A DNA stretch of 64,000 nucleotides from Calliphora vicina (GCF_958450345.1 NC_088784.1:57716247-57780246), one strand, 5' to 3'; shown: positions 1 through 12,420, counted from the first letter of the stretch. Program-made: numbers and translations. Notes: generated by a model from the letters alone, not told the origin.

Positions 1-345
1 ATGTGTTTCCAAATTATTTTTTTAAATTCAGCAGTTATAAGCGCCACACTTTACTTTTTGTTTTATATTTAAATGATGACAATCAATAAAACACAATTGT
101 TATATTTTGTCATTTTAAATTTTTTTAGCCTCTCACTGTTTTGGTTTTATTATAATTTCTTACTTTCGTTGATGTTTGTCTTGCATTTGACACTTAATTA
201 CTGGAAATATTCCAGTAAGAACAGAATCTGTGTTGTCTGTTTTCGCATTCAAATACAGAAACACTTTTTTCTCGCACATCGAGAAACGCTGGAATTTTTT
301 GTTTCACACTTCATGTGAGAAGTTTTCCGATGCGAGAAATACAGA
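1..345 (+). repeat. Repeat family O, copy 1 (cut by window start)
   Basis: Reverse-complement match to 36640-36910: shared segments include the AATCAATAAAACACAATTG block near 80-103 and the TTCTCGCACATCGAGAAAC block near 266-290. It ends near GAAATACAGAAACGACCTAC around 338-357. No gene is seen here. Confidence 0.6.
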
Positions 346-389
346 AACGACCTACTGGATTACAAATCCATTTATGCACCGATCACCAT

Positions 390-910
390 AAAATTAGGTC
401 GTATGATTTGTGTCTATATGAATGTTATTCATCATAAATTTTGTATGTATACCATAATTTTTAAGAGATTTATGCACTTTAAAGTGATTTTCGGAAGCGG
501 GTCTTATATGGGAGCTATGACTAATTATGGACAAATCATAATAAAATTTGGTACATATAATTTGTTCGGCCCAAGGACAATTGAAATTGGCTGAAATCGG
601 TTCATTATTTCACCTAGCCCCCATACAAATGTCCTCCTGAAATTGGTCTTTATCGGTCATAAATATTTGATTTATGTACATATGTATCTACACAAATTTC
701 GCTCCAAATAAGTTTTATATATTCAAAATTCATGTCACCAAATTTTATTATGATCGGTCCATAATTAGTCATAGCTACCATATAAGACACGTTTCCGAAA
801 TCACTTTTAAGTGTATACATCTGTTAAAAATTATGGTATACATACAAAATTCACGATGAATAACTTTCACATAGACACAAATCACGCAACCTAATTTCAA
901 TGGGATCGGT
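390..910. repeat. Inverted pair of DINE-like (family A) fragments
   Basis: Segment 394-535 (GGAGCTATGACTAATTATGG and neighbours) is repeated in inverse orientation at about 752-905, with the normal family A middle part (GGCTGAAATCGG, CCCCATACAAATGTCCTCC) between. This is a partial palindrome made from one repeat family, so the short reading frames at 403-859 are not genes. Confidence 0.65.
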
Positions 911-960
911 CCATACATGCAAAGGCCATCTACATACGGTCTTCACTATTGTTTACCTGG

Positions 961-1940
961 AGTTCGTTGAGAATGTTTTTTTCACCTAAAAATGAAAACT
1001 TACGGTTCTATTGACTACATATATCTACTTGAAAACAAATTATTATCTTCATCGGATAATTTTTACGGTCTTTCCTGTTAGAGGGTTAAAGTTTATACTA
1101 TCAATTTGACATAAATCTCACATAAGGCTCACTTCGATTACAAATATTGGTACCAATATTATTATATATGTATGTATTTTCCTTTCATAAACAATTACAT
1201 ACATACACCCCTAATATAAATACTCGTGTATCATTTTCTAGTTAATTAGTATTAAGAAGAAAAAATAAAAACAACTGCAACAAAAAGTGAAAAAAGAAGA
1301 ATAAGGAAAATTAAATTAATATTCGTTTCTAGTTAAACAATCCCTTTTTTCATTGTGTTATTGGCATATGTTATGACCATATATGGTGGGGTTTTCTTTC
1401 CATCTAGGATCTACAACTCTTTACTTGAACTTCACTGAAGATGGAGAACGACAACAAGAAGATGAATATGATTTTTTTTAGAGAAACACTAAACTGTGGA
1501 ACTGCAAAAAAAAGAAATACAAAAACATTGACGTCGGCAAATGTAGTTATCTGCTTCAGATGTTGTATTATGTGGCAACTTATATAAAGAGCAATGAATA
1601 CAAAAATTAAAATAAAAATGATTTAATGACGACAAACGTAAGGTAATGCAGCTGTTAATACATAAAATAACGCACACTTTGCTTTAATTTTTTAAGAGAC
1701 AGACCATTCGTTTACAATTTCCTAGAATTAACTAACGGATTAGTAATTTCATAAACTACTGAAAATGTATTTCCAATACACTGATACATAGTTAAAATTA
1801 TCGAACTAAAATCTGGTAAGATGTGAATCCGCTGTAAGAAAAAAGGACTGGGGTTGGTAAAAATTTTAACTAAATGAATTAATCTAACTCAATTTTATGC
1901 AGACAACAACTAGTAGATTAGATATGAGGTGAAATGCAAC
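961..1940. other. AT-rich interval, nothing recognised
   Basis: Contains only short reading frames without protein-like composition, and no repeat shared with the rest of the window was recognised. Confidence 0.3.
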
Positions 1941-2494
1941 ACTCGGGAATTCCCGGGATTTACCGGGAATTAAAAATACTTTAATACATTTAAATATAAT
2001 ATCTCTGTTTGATGAATGGCTTGTTCCAAATATTAGTGGAGGTTTTAAACCCCATTAAGGATACAGTAGAAGCATTAAGCCGACATTTTGCTATGATGAA
2101 CACTCTTTATGAACAGCTCTTATCTAAAAATTCTACCATTTCTCAAAAAATGGTTCTTGCAATAAAATGTAAAGTTAATAAACAATATAACAGCGGACTT
2201 ATGTAAATTTCCTAATAACTTCACAACATAATAAGCTAAATTATAATAAAAAAGACAATGTTCATACATACGCCTATTTGACCGCAATGTTCCCTCATCA
2301 GTTCAAAGCGATGATGATGATGTTTCCGAAATATAAATGGAGCAAAATTTTAAAAACGAATTAGATTATTCAATCAATATTGAAAAAGAAAATCCTAAAC
2401 ATTTAAAATCAAATGCTGAAAGTCGTTTTAAGCGGGAATTAGCTTTATTTGAAGCAAGTAGCAATCGGAGAAAACATTTAGATTGTCTTTATAA

Positions 2495-3899
2495 CGAGCC
2501 CTTAGCGCCAAATTATCGTAAGCGACATTTTTAAAATTTTTGTTTTAATGCAGAAATTAAAATTTTATGGACCGACTGATGTTTTAGCGTTCTCAGAATA
2601 TCAAAATAATTAATAACATCAAAAATATATGGGGTAAGATTTTATCGTAAGACAATGTTTATATTTTACTGTAAACTAATTTTATCGTACACACAGTGGT
2701 ATAGAAAAAAAAGAGGGAAATAAATCTGTAACTTCTACATGGTTAGATTGGTTTGAATGAAATTTCACATGCGCAAAAAAGAAGTGTTGTCGAGTTTAAG
2801 TTTTGAACATGGACCTCATGGACTCACCAGGGGCCACCTCGGGTATGTTACATTTTTAAAACGATATTATTTCTTGGTTTGAGTTCCGATTTCAAAAACA
2901 TTATACATGTAGAATCTTCTCATCGAGCACTACAAAAAACCTCGTCGTAGCTATAAATTATCTATTATAGCTTAGGAGATATTCGCATTTGAAAATTAAA
3001 TTTTCAACATTTGTACCAACCCTACTCCAGTTTTTTGATAACAGCGTCCAGATATTTCCCGATTTTCTCCAGTTTTCCTTTATTGGACTAACAACACATG
3101 TATGTGTCAAATCAAAAAAGAGCTGTTTAAAAATAATGACTAAGTCCAAAGTTATATGCATTTGAATTTAAAAAAATTTTAAAAAACGATTTTTCGATAT
3201 TTTTTTTGGGAAAAAAGAACTTTTTTCTTTTTAAGTTATCGCAAAAAATTTCTAAGAGGATGTATAAGGAATTTCTACTTTCTGAAAGCTAAGTTTTCAT
3301 AAAATATTTTAAAGGAAAACTAATTTCAAAATTGTTGTTACCGAGGGGACCAGGTCCTTTTAAAAAACACCTATTTTTTATGTAAAATAAAACTTTAGGG
3401 CAAAAATTCTCAAATCGCGTATCCGATATCAAAATATAGTAACCGCTTGTAGGTGCCTCAATATGTTTCTAATTGTTATGTAAAGGGTCCCGATAACCCC
3501 GACTCTGGTATGGATATTATAGCCACAAAACTAAAAATTACCATTTTTGGAATTTTTCAACACTTTTTTGGGAATTGCGGGATTGCTGATAATAAATTTC
3601 AAAATTCGTTTTTATTTTTCCATTTTGAATAGAAAAATCTACATAACTGTGAAATTTCATTAAATAAAAATTAAATAAAAACATTTGTTGTCATATTTTT
3701 CTATAAAGTATTCCATGAATTTTAAATTGTCAAAAGTTATCAATATTTTTGAAAAATAGACAAATAGCTTGAACGAAATTATATTATATCGCATCATAGC
3801 ATTTTTAATTCTATGTATAAATTTCAAAATAATCAAAAAAAACCTTCTCCTGTAAAATTTGTGTTGTGTCGCTTACGACAATTTGGCGCTAATGGCTCG
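2495..3899. mobile_element. TIR element (family P) inserted in the hAT transposase
   Basis: Termini are inverted repeats of about 33 bp starting CGAGCCCTTAGCGCCAAATT (left, 2495) and ending as its complement at 3899 with few mismatches. The 4-bp duplication ATAA (2491-2494 and 3900-3903) brackets it. Removing the insert and one ATAA restores TTATAATGC, Leu-Tyr-Asn-Ala-Leu in the hAT transposase. A family D repeat is nested inside from 2692. Confidence 0.8.
2692..3795 (+). repeat. Repeat family D, copy 1
   Basis: Starts CACAGTGGTATAGAAAAAA and contains GAAGTGTTGTCGAGTTTAAG and ACCTCGGGTATGTTACATTT. The same segments occur inverted at 44395-45208 and truncated at 25255-25395. Family unknown; no coding capacity seen. 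The right boundary is approximate. Confidence 0.65.
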
Positions 3900-4679
3900 A
3901 TAATGCTTTATTAACGATAAAGCCACCACATGTTTAAAGCGAAAGATTTTTCTCGGTGTCTGGAAACTTTGCCACTAAAATAAGAAATCGTCAAATGACT
4001 TACTGAATGCATTTTGAAAACTCAATTTAAAAAAAAATAGTTCTATGACGAACTATTACATTATTTGTATGAAATAATAGCGGTATTCACAATGTAAAGT
4101 ACTTTCTCTAGCAAAGTAACAAAAGAGCAGTTTAGCAGAAACCAAAAACAAAATGCATTGGAAATACTTTTTTACTTATTTACACTTTTTAAACTATATG
4201 ATGTAATTTTTGTTTTGGAAATGAATTCAATTTTATTTTAAAATATATTTTATAAAAAAAAATATAATAAAAAATATGTATAACAGAAAAATTAAAAGAA
4301 TGAAGTTAAAAAAATGCATTACAAATGCAATTAAAATATTGATCGACAATGAATTATAAATTTACATTCACAATTTATAAAATTTTGTGACACTTTTGCT
4401 CTATTACCAGGACAAGAGCTCTACATCATGAATATCGCTAATATTTAATTTTATAGTAACTAATGATCCCCAAATATTTTATCAAACATTTTTTTTGTTT
4501 TATGTTAGTAAAATTGAATTGTTATGTATTGTTTTTTATTTTCTTTTAATAAAATGAAACAATTTTGTAAAATAATATTCTTTTTTACTTCCCGGGATTC
4601 TCGGGAAACCAAGGAAATGAAATTTTTCATTCCCGTTTCCTGGGAAATAAAATTATCCGGGAAACCCAAACCCTACTTG

Positions 4680-6151
4680 TTACACATAAACCGAATTTTA
4701 TCACTCGGTTAACCGATTTTTAAAATTTGGGACTAAAATTAATAAATCTCATGTTGTTTTGCATTTTTTATATTCATTGTATACACATTATTGGTCTGAT
4801 TTTAAACCTAAACTGCTGATTTAATACAGACCTCTTTGATTAATATTTTTAGATTAATAAATATAAATCGCAATTTTAAAGGCCCCAAGCAATCCAAATT
4901 TTTTATATTTGGATTGCTTGAGAATGTAGCTTTTTAATAAGGTATAACTTAAGTAGCTAGCGTAATTAGTATCCGATATAAATGCGGGCATATCGGAGAT
5001 TAGTCTAGTATTTACAATAACAGCACAAAAATGGAAATTAACCATTAAGAGCACTTGGGGTCAAATTGACTGTATTTTTCGTGATTTTAAAAGTTCAGGG
5101 TCATTTGGACCCCAAGTGCTCTTAAGTGTTAATTTCCATTTTTGTACTGTTATTGTAAATACTAGACTTCATATTATATTTTTCTTAAATTTCATCAACA
5201 TCGGCCCAAAAACATATAATATTTCGCTATCTCTCCATGAAAAATTAAAAATATAGAAAAATTTTACTTTTGACCCTCAAAATTTAAGGCTTAGAGTTTT
5301 CCGATTTTAGTAAAACATTCAGACTATATTTAAATTGATCTGGACTATAGTATTCTGAATTAGTTTTACTTAAAAATCATAACAAAAAATTTGTTTTTCT
5401 CGAAAATCGTAAAATTTAAATCGCAGGTACGGAAAAAGTATAGTGGGTATTGACATACTTTTTTCACATTTTTATTCCCTATTAGGTTGTAAATAAATAC
5501 CCATGTGATGATCAAAAAATTCTGAAATTTGTTTAACAAAATTTTTAATAATTTGAAATAGGATTTTTGAAACTGCCGTTAAAAAAATATGTTTTTTTGG
5601 TTATACCTGTGAATATGTTAACTGTATCCTATGAAGATAAAAACTCATATACAAGTAAATATGGATATTTATTAAGTAAGAATAAACTTTTGTTTTAATA
5701 TTTCTCAAAATATGTTAATTTTGTTCCTATATTTCTTGTTCTAGTGGCCTGAGACACGTTAATGTCCTGGCGATTTTTTAATAACTTTAACCTTTTTTAA
5801 CCAATTTTTGTCATTTATATCTCATTAGTACACACTTCGATTCTTTTAAATTAAATTGTAAAAGTAATTACTTAATAGCAAAATTTTAAAAAAAAAACTC
5901 AAAAAAATGCATTTTTCCCCTTTTAAATGCACCTCAAAAACTAAATCGTTGCCCTTCTTAGAACAAGCTAAACATTTTTTTGGTGGTATTTTAGGTCATT
6001 ACGAAAGTTTTCAGCGGGCACTCTAGTGTATACTTTATAGGACATTTTAAGTTTTTTACACATATATGTCGGTTAACCGAAAAACCCGTTTTCTAAATTT
6101 TCGGATAACTGACAAACTGGTTTTTCAAAAAGTCGGATTTTTATAAACACT
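4680..6151 (-). repeat. Repeat family M, copy 2, with a nested foldback fragment
   Basis: Left part (CACTCGGTTAACCGATTTTT near 4702) and right part (CGGTTAACCGAAAAACC near 6071, ending TTTATAAACACTA at 6139-6151) match 17460-18711 in inverse orientation. A family C fragment with about 100 bp of left arm and a full right arm sits at 4985-6033, ending CACTCTAGTGTATAC. Its central hairpin is AGCACTTGGGGTC/GACCCCAAGTGCT around 5051-5120. Confidence 0.65.
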
Positions 6152-6346
6152 ACAAACCATATATCATCGAACGAGATTTACAGCACACTATAGCCCTCCA
6201 GGAAATTTTATCATTCTACTTTTCTATATTTTGATATTTATTTTAAATTATTAAAGTTATGGTAACAGTAATTAAAATAAATTTTTAAAAGTTTTAGTAA
6301 AGAAAATTATGAATTTTTAAACTGATAAATCTTCACATTCACTGTT

Positions 6347-6886
6347 TATACCCTACACCACCATAGTGGCTGGCTGTCCATGTAAACCTTGTGCGCAAAG
6401 TACAGGTCGCAATTTTGAAGATATTTTGATCAAATTTGGTACATATAATTTTCGTCCCATGGACTAAGCCTATTGAAACTGGCTGAAATCGGTCCATTAT
6501 TTCACCTAGCCCCATACAAATGTCCTCCAGAAATTGGACTTTATCGGTCATAAATTTTTAATTTATATATGTATCTACACAAATTTCGCTCCAAATAAGT
6601 TTTATATATACAAAATTCATGTCACCAAATGTTGTAACGATCAGTCCGAAAATCACTTTAACGTTCATAAATCTCTAAAAAATTTTGGTATACACATAAA
6701 ATTCAACATAAACAACTTTCATATAGAAATAAGTCACACGAACTAATTCCATGGTGATTGGACCATAATTGGTCATAGCTCCCGTATAAGGCTTACTTCC
6801 GAAAATCACTCACGAATATAAATTATTGATATTTTAAAAGAAAAATGTTTTTGCTCATTTACTTGGTATAGGGTATTATATGAAAG
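6347..6886 (+). repeat. DINE-like repeat, family A, internally and 3' truncated
   Basis: Starts TATACCCTACACCACCATAG, lacks the TCCGTCCG part, continues with CTTGTGCGCAAAGTACAGG and the GGACTTTATCGGTC block, and breaks off after GGTATAGGGTATTATATG. Confidence 0.75.
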
Positions 6887-7259
6887 AGTTTTTCATCTCA
6901 CCTGTAATGAGAGAGTTTTAAAAATGACTGATGAATGGAAAAAATAAGTTTTGCTGCTAACTCCAATTTTAAGTCATGTAAAAATATAGAAAAGAATATA
7001 TATATATATGGCAGCTCCAAAAGGACTGCCAGAATCAATGGTTATCTCAATTTTTTTTAATTTTTGTAACGAACGAGTTTTTCATCTCACCTACTCATAT
7101 ATAATCATAGTTTTCTATTTCGTTCCTGATTGGTATCTATATAAGAAATTCAAAACTCGAACTCAACTTTTCCTCTTCTATAGCCATATAGTTTTTTTGG
7201 TTATTATTTGAAAACTGTTTTTGAATGTCTAACTTATTCTGAATAAAATAAGGTATATT
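6887..7259. other. AT-rich interval with a short duplicated phrase
   Basis: GAGTTTTTCATCTCACCT appears near 6887 and again near 7075, so this is duplicated debris. No gene is seen. Confidence 0.3.
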
Positions 7260-7260
7260 A

Positions 7261-7985
7261 TTTCACTTAAATTTATTACCAAATTTTCAAGTTGTAATAT
7301 TTTTTTATGTACATATGTAAATAAATTAAAGATTCGTATAATCCTGTATTATTATTAATAAAATAATATATGGGGGATTTCACGTCAAGTGAATCAACTT
7401 TTAAAATCGATGTCTTCCGATCGGGATGAAATTAGCACCAAGGTTAGACCTATTGGATAGTAATTCAGACACAATCGGTCAACAAGATCGGTCAAGAACT
7501 CTCGAAGTTAGAAGCGACCAAATAGGTACTCAGGGAAAATATCTAAGCTTTATTTTAAAAAAAAGGGGCCATTTTGAAAAAAAAAGTCAAAAAAGCTTTT
7601 GATTTCAGAAAAAAATATTACAATTTTTTTATTTTTTTTCGAAATATTGAAGAAGGAGCTATCTAAACTATTTAGGACACATTTTGCTAAGAACAATAGG
7701 TAATAAGTTACATGGATGAGAAAAATCACATGTTAGGTCAAGAACTCCGAAAGTTCTTGACCGATCATGTTGAAAAATTGTGCCTGAATTACTATCCAAT
7801 AGGTCTAACCTTGGTACAAATTTCATCCCGATCGGAAGACATCGATTTTAAAAGTTGGTTGGTTCACTTGACGTGAAATCCCCTATATATCACTTAAATT
7901 TATTACCAAATATTCAAGTTGTAATATTTTTGTATGTAAATAAATTTTAATTTCGTATAATACTGTATTATTATTATTATTAATC
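7261..7985. repeat. Direct repeats of about 100 bp flanking element H
   Basis: CACTTAAATTTATTACCAAA begins at 7264 and again at 7891, and the match runs on (CAAGTTGTAATATTTTT, TTCGTATAATnCTGTATTATT) to the element on the left and to about 7985 on the right. Confidence 0.75.
7371..7884. mobile_element. TIR element family H, complete, about 100-bp inverted ends
   Basis: Left end GGGGATTTCACGTCAAGTGA is mirrored at the right end, and the inverted match continues about 100 bp (ATCGATGTCTTCCGATCGGG, AGGTTAGACCTATTGGATAG). The middle is non-coding. A rearranged copy is at 35670-36185. Confidence 0.8.
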
Positions 7986-8084
7986 CATGTACCTTTATAT
8001 ACCCTACACCAGCATTGTGAGTCATTATTCATCTCCACGTACTCGTCGATCGGTCTCCTCTGCGGGTTCTAGACAAGAGAAGTG

Positions 8085-8360
8085 CAGGTAGATTGTTGTA
8101 AAACTCAGCAAGAGCTTGCAAAATCATTGGGAGCAGCAGGATTCATTCAAAATCAGGGAGACTGGGTACCTGGAACCTGTACGAAACGCAACTGATTCGT
8201 TTAAATCGAGCATTTTCAGAAAAACGACCAGAATATTCGACCAGACAAGAAACCGTTATATAGAATTAAGTGGTTGGGCAGTTTTGCCTCACCCACTTTA
8301 TAGTCCGGACCATATCAACGTCCGACTATTATTTCTGAATGTTACGAAAAGTATCCACGT
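8085..8360 (+). pseudogene. mariner transposase fossil with internal deletion
   Basis: Reading shifting frames gives 'TQQELAKSLGAAG', then 'QLIRLNRAFSEKRPEYSTRQ', then 'WAVLPHPLYSPD'. These are the N-terminal domain, the segment before the second catalytic Asp, and the HPxYSPD motif. Most of the centre is missing and stops are present. It ends next to a Jockey fragment. Confidence 0.75.
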
Positions 8361-8375
8361 TATTTACACCTTACG

Positions 8376-8594
8376 ATGGTAAAGATGTTAATACAGATAA
8401 ATAATATCAGAATTCCCGAACAGAATCATGTAAGATACCTTGGTCTTATAACATGGACCCATCATATCGAACCTAAATTAACACAAATGAAATTGAAAAT
8501 TCACTGGCACATTGGTGCACGGTCACACAGTGCTTTATTTTCATATAGGCAATGGAAAAAAAAGGAGGAGTTATTGCAGACGAATAAAAATTAG
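8376..8594 (+). pseudogene. Jockey-like non-LTR retrotransposon fragment
   Basis: The frame reads INNIRIPEQNHVRYLGL followed by HIEPKLTQMKLK, the conserved 'I..V.YLG' block downstream of the reverse transcriptase active site. Truncated at both ends. Confidence 0.65.
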
Positions 8595-8732
8595 CAGAAT
8601 ATTACCTTTTGGTAAGATTAAGAAAAAAATATATTTCTTGAAAAAATTCGTGCAAGGACACGGGTACCTCACATATATCCTGAACATATAATTTTGAATA
8701 AAATTCACAGTTATACTCCTAACATTTTAAAA

Positions 8733-9135
8733 TTTGATTATAATCATTTTAATAAAGTTATTATTGTTTGTGAAATTTTTTATTATAATCGCAGCAAGGA
8801 TTCGAGTGGCTGCCATACATTATTTTCCTTAAAAAACCTATAAACCTTTATAAAATTATTAATTTTCAGAAATTATTGTTCTCTTATAATATTAGATGCA
8901 AAATTATGAAAATTTTATTGGAAGGATATTCATAATTCCAAGACATCAAGATTTCAATATCCTGTATAACATCTAATTTTTTTTAAAAAATTCATAAAAA
9001 TCGTTTCTTATTTTAGAACTAATTTGGTTATAATCATTTTAACAAAGTTATTGTTGTTTGTGAAAATTTTTATTACAAAACCTGAATAAAATTATTAATT
9101 TTCAGAAATTATTGTTCTCTTATAATATTAGATTA
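8733..9135. repeat. Tandem direct duplication, period about 288 bp
   Basis: TTATAATCATTTTAA with AAAGTTATTnTTGTTTGTGA at 8738 recurs at 9026, and the ATTATTAATTTTCAGAAATT block recurs at 8856 and 9085. Confidence 0.6.
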
Positions 9136-9140
9136 ATTTA

Positions 9141-10300
9141 GTTATTAACATTTCAATTCTAACAAGGATTAACATAACTGCCATATATCCTTTTTTTAAA
9201 AATACTGAAATGTATATATTTTCTAAATTCGGAAGGACGGATGGACGGACATTTTCAAATGTTGATAGACTTATGGTTCAGCTGTAATATTAGAAACTGG
9301 ATGTTGGATTATACTTTAAGTGTTCCTAATATCAGCACAAGCTCATATTTCTATCTCAACCTAAGAATATGTAGGTTATATTCAATTATTGAGTTACTTA
9401 CATTTACGGTAAAAATGTATTATTTATGGGTGCCATCAAAAACTATTTTTTTTAAAGTTAAAGTCAAATTGGACAAATAGTGATTTCACATTATAATAAA
9501 TAAGAGATTGGCATTAGATAAAATTAAAGAAAAATTTAAATTGATTAACATGTTTTTTTCAAAATTAAATCAAACTTTGGATTTCAGCAAAAAAACATAC
9601 AACATCAAGAACCAAATAAAGACCTATTAATACACTTTATTCCATTAAACTACTTTTGTTAAATAACGCAATATCATTTAGTCATTTAAAAGAAAAAACT
9701 GTATTATTTTATAAAAAACCAAAAATCTGGAGCTATTTCCCCAAACCATTAAATTGAAAATTTACGAAATAGTAATTTATACAAAACAAAATTTTAATAG
9801 TTTTCATACGAAAGTACAACTAATGATTACATTTTCTTATAGATAATACTTAAGGATATTTTATAGTAAAACACAATCAACATAGATTAACATATATTTT
9901 ACTAATATTCCAACAAAGTTTTAGAATTTCAGGCTTACAATAAAAGTTAAAAGTTAAAAGAAATGTTAATTATTAAAAATTGCGCAGATTAAAGTGTAAA
10001 ACCTTTTTTGACAAAAACAATAATTTTCCATAATTCCACATTCATATTCTTTCATTTGCAGCCAATCGCGAGTTTATATCTTTTAAAACGAACTTATAAC
10101 AATGATTTTAGTTAACCATAAAAAAAATATTTTTTTCTCCATAAAATTTATGTTGAAAATGTACTAACTTTAGCGACATCTAGTGACGACAAAAAGAGAT
10201 ATTTATAAAAAAGTCTTTTCTACACGGATGAGTTATTTAGTTGTCTATTGAAAAATATAAATTTCATTAACATCAAAGACATGATCTTGTTTTTGATTTT
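9141..10300. other. AT-rich interval, nothing recognised
   Basis: Only short reading frames of biased composition; AAAAGTTAAAAGTT microrepeats near 9945. Confidence 0.3.
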
Positions 10301-10309
10301 TGTCCATTG

Positions 10310-10665
10310 AACAGAGCACTGTGGGTCAGCCCAAGGCTTGGAATATAAGTTTCTCTTGTTTAAACAGTTATAAATCCTATATTGCCACCCAGCTATGGGA
10401 AACAGCCTCATCTTCTAATATCGAAAAGCTACAAAGAAAACAGTCAATACTCTTAAGAATAATAACAGGTGCTACTGGTACATTAGAAATGGTAATATCA
10501 ATAAATATCTTAATGTTGCTACAATACAAATCCTCCACTTTAAACTAAAAATTGCTAGAACATACCACTTTAATGGAAAAATTGCTAGAACATCCAAATC
10601 CCCTTGCTAGGGAATTGCTTTGCTTTGAGGGTCATAGACGCTCGTGAAAGACAAATCAAAGCGAA
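10310..10665 (+). pseudogene. Jockey-like retrotransposon fragment, C-terminal part of the reverse transcriptase ORF
   Basis: 'ATQLWETASSSNIEKLQRKQ' matches the YGIQLWGTAS..NIE.LQR block of Jockey elements, and a shifted frame near 10575-10620 reads 'EHPNPLARELL', the usual C-terminus. A short internal duplication (AAATTGCTAGAACAT) breaks the frame between them. Confidence 0.7.
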
Positions 10666-10679
10666 TTTAAAACTTTTAA

Positions 10680-10800
10680 TCAGGGTTCCCAGATTTTTTT
10701 CAAGACTTATCCCCAAATTTAAATTTTTCATCTTCGAAATTCCCCAAAAACAGTTTGTGATATCCCCAAAAATCCCCATTGAAAATACTAGTTTCATTTT
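10680..10800. repeat. Segment of reiterated CCCCAAA motifs
   Basis: CCCCAAATTT, CCCCAAAAAC, CCCCAAAAATCCCC recur after GGGTTCCCAGATTTT. Probably one end of an unidentified element of the self-reiterated type. Confidence 0.3.
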
Positions 10801-11329
10801 AATTCATACATATTTATATGTACTTTATTTGTTCTACAAATTTTTTGATGAAAATTAAAATTTGGTGAATTTTTATTTTTTTTAATTAGCCTTTGTGGAT
10901 CCGAATTTCTAAGCCAAGATATGTCACTGAATAGGTGTTATATTACATATGCATAATATATGTACACGACTTAGTAAACCAATTCGGGTTAAAAAATCCG
11001 AAATTTACTCATTGTCTATCCGAATTTCAACATATGAGTACTAGAGATGAGCGATATTTCCATTCCTGTGATTTAATCACTGTGATTGAAAAATCCCTGG
11101 TAACAACAGTTACTGAATGTAGCAAGTAACATGTACATTTATGTCGTTCTTTCATATTTTTCAACATACTGTTAAATGTCGTTCCTTAATATTTTTCAAC
11201 AATCATTAGAAAAAATTTTTTCTTTTAATATTTTTTAAAATTTTTTTTTAAGTTTTTAAAACATTTTTTTTTTAAATAGTGAAAAAAAATTAATGACCAA
11301 AAATTGTTTTTGGTAAAAAATATCGATGT

Positions 11330-11640
11330 TGTCCCGGTATATCCTTATATCTCAGCCATTTGTGTGCCGATTTTCTCGATTTGAAATAGCAACCGATCCC
11401 GGGAGAATTTCCGATATATTGATGTATCAATCATGTTTGTAAGGTATTTGGGAGCAGTTGATTTCAACATACAGACGGACAGGCGGATATAGCTATATCA
11501 ACTTCGCTATCTATAACGATCCAGAATATATATACTTAGTAGGGTCACAAATGAAAAATGTAGAAATTACAAACGGAATGACAAACTTATATATGTATAC
11601 ATTATATACCCTTGCCACTCATGGTGAAGGGTATAAAAAT
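11330..11640 (-). repeat. DINE-like repeat, family G, degraded
   Basis: Minus strand shows CCATGAGTGGCAAGGGTAT, GTCATTCCGTTTGTAATTTC and a GTC-rich patch; GATCCAGAATATATATAC is visible on the plus strand at about 11519. Confidence 0.65.
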
Positions 11641-11657
11641 CACGATATGGTGTTGGC

Positions 11658-12258
11658 GGTACCGTGAAATAACTCCCAAATGAAATAACTCCCCACGAAA
11701 AAATGAAATAACACCCAACAAATTTTTCATACAATTTAGGACATATTTCATTATGAAACAACTCCTAACGCATAGGGAGTTATATCATAATTTTTTGTTG
11801 GGAGTTATTTCATAATGCAATAACTCCCAATGAAATTGTTTTTGGGTTTTATTTCATTTTATTTTGGGAATTAGGAGTTATTTCACTGTATTGGGAGTTA
11901 TTTAATTTTTGTTGGGTTCTACTTGCAAAAAAAAAATAGGCCGGCAATGCAAAAAAAAATTTTTGATTGAAACCAGTTTAGAAGAATAATTTCACTTTTG
12001 TAGTTCCTTTCTTAAGATTATATAAATAAATTGCTTCGGATTGGGAATTATTTCATTTCTATCGGGATTTACTTCATTGGGAGTTATTTCTCTTTTTTGG
12101 AACTAATATTTTTAAAATTATGAAACCGCCGATTATTGGGAGTAATTTCATTTTACCCTTTGGTAGTTATTTCATTTTTCAAGTTTGGGAATTATTTCAT
12201 TTTTGATGGGAATTATTTCATTGGGAGTTATTTCATTTGGGAGCTATTTCACGGTACC
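11658..12258. mobile_element. Non-autonomous TIR element made of reiterated GGGAGTTATTTCAT units
   Basis: Ends are GGTACCGTGAAATAACTCCC (left) and its near-perfect complement (right). GGTGTTGGC is present on both sides (11649-11657, 12259-12267). The duplication is 7-9 bp, ambiguous because the GGTACC termini are palindromic. Most of the 601-bp body consists of variants of TTGGGAGTTATTTCATTTTT in both orientations. Excision restores the mariner frame 'MVLADRRL'. Confidence 0.85.
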
Positions 12259-12420
12259 GGTGTTGGCCGATCGGAGATTGAATGTGCGAGAGATTGAGGA
12301 AGCCATAGGCATCTCACATGGCTCAGTGGTTTCAATTTTAAATGATCACTTGGGTATGATAAAGCCTTCCGCAAGATGGCTGCCACTTTTGCTGACAATC
12401 GGGTGCACAAAAGTGTACAC

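Larger units (their letters stand above)
2009..4016 (+). pseudogene. hAT-family transposase fossil, interrupted
   Basis: Pieces match the C-terminal part of hAT transposases. At 2009-2203 'VLNPIKDTVEALSRH' precedes 'LYEQLLSKNSTIS'. At 2430-2494 comes 'KRELALFEASSNRRKHLDC'. After a 1.4-kb insertion, 3904-4010 continues with 'ALLTIKPPHV', a stop, then 'SERFFSVSGNFATKIRN', the dimerisation block of the family. Frameshifts and stops make it dead. Clusters of CCCGGGAA at 1940-1975 and 4590-4670 are probably its subterminal sequences, the right end reading TAGGGTTTGGGTTTCCCGG on the minus strand. Confidence 0.75.

Noticed and set aside
4590..4680. CCCGGGAA cluster as an NF-kappaB-type regulatory region
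   Set aside because: It is the end of the hAT fossil, far from any gene, and the motif is reiterated as subterminal repeats are.
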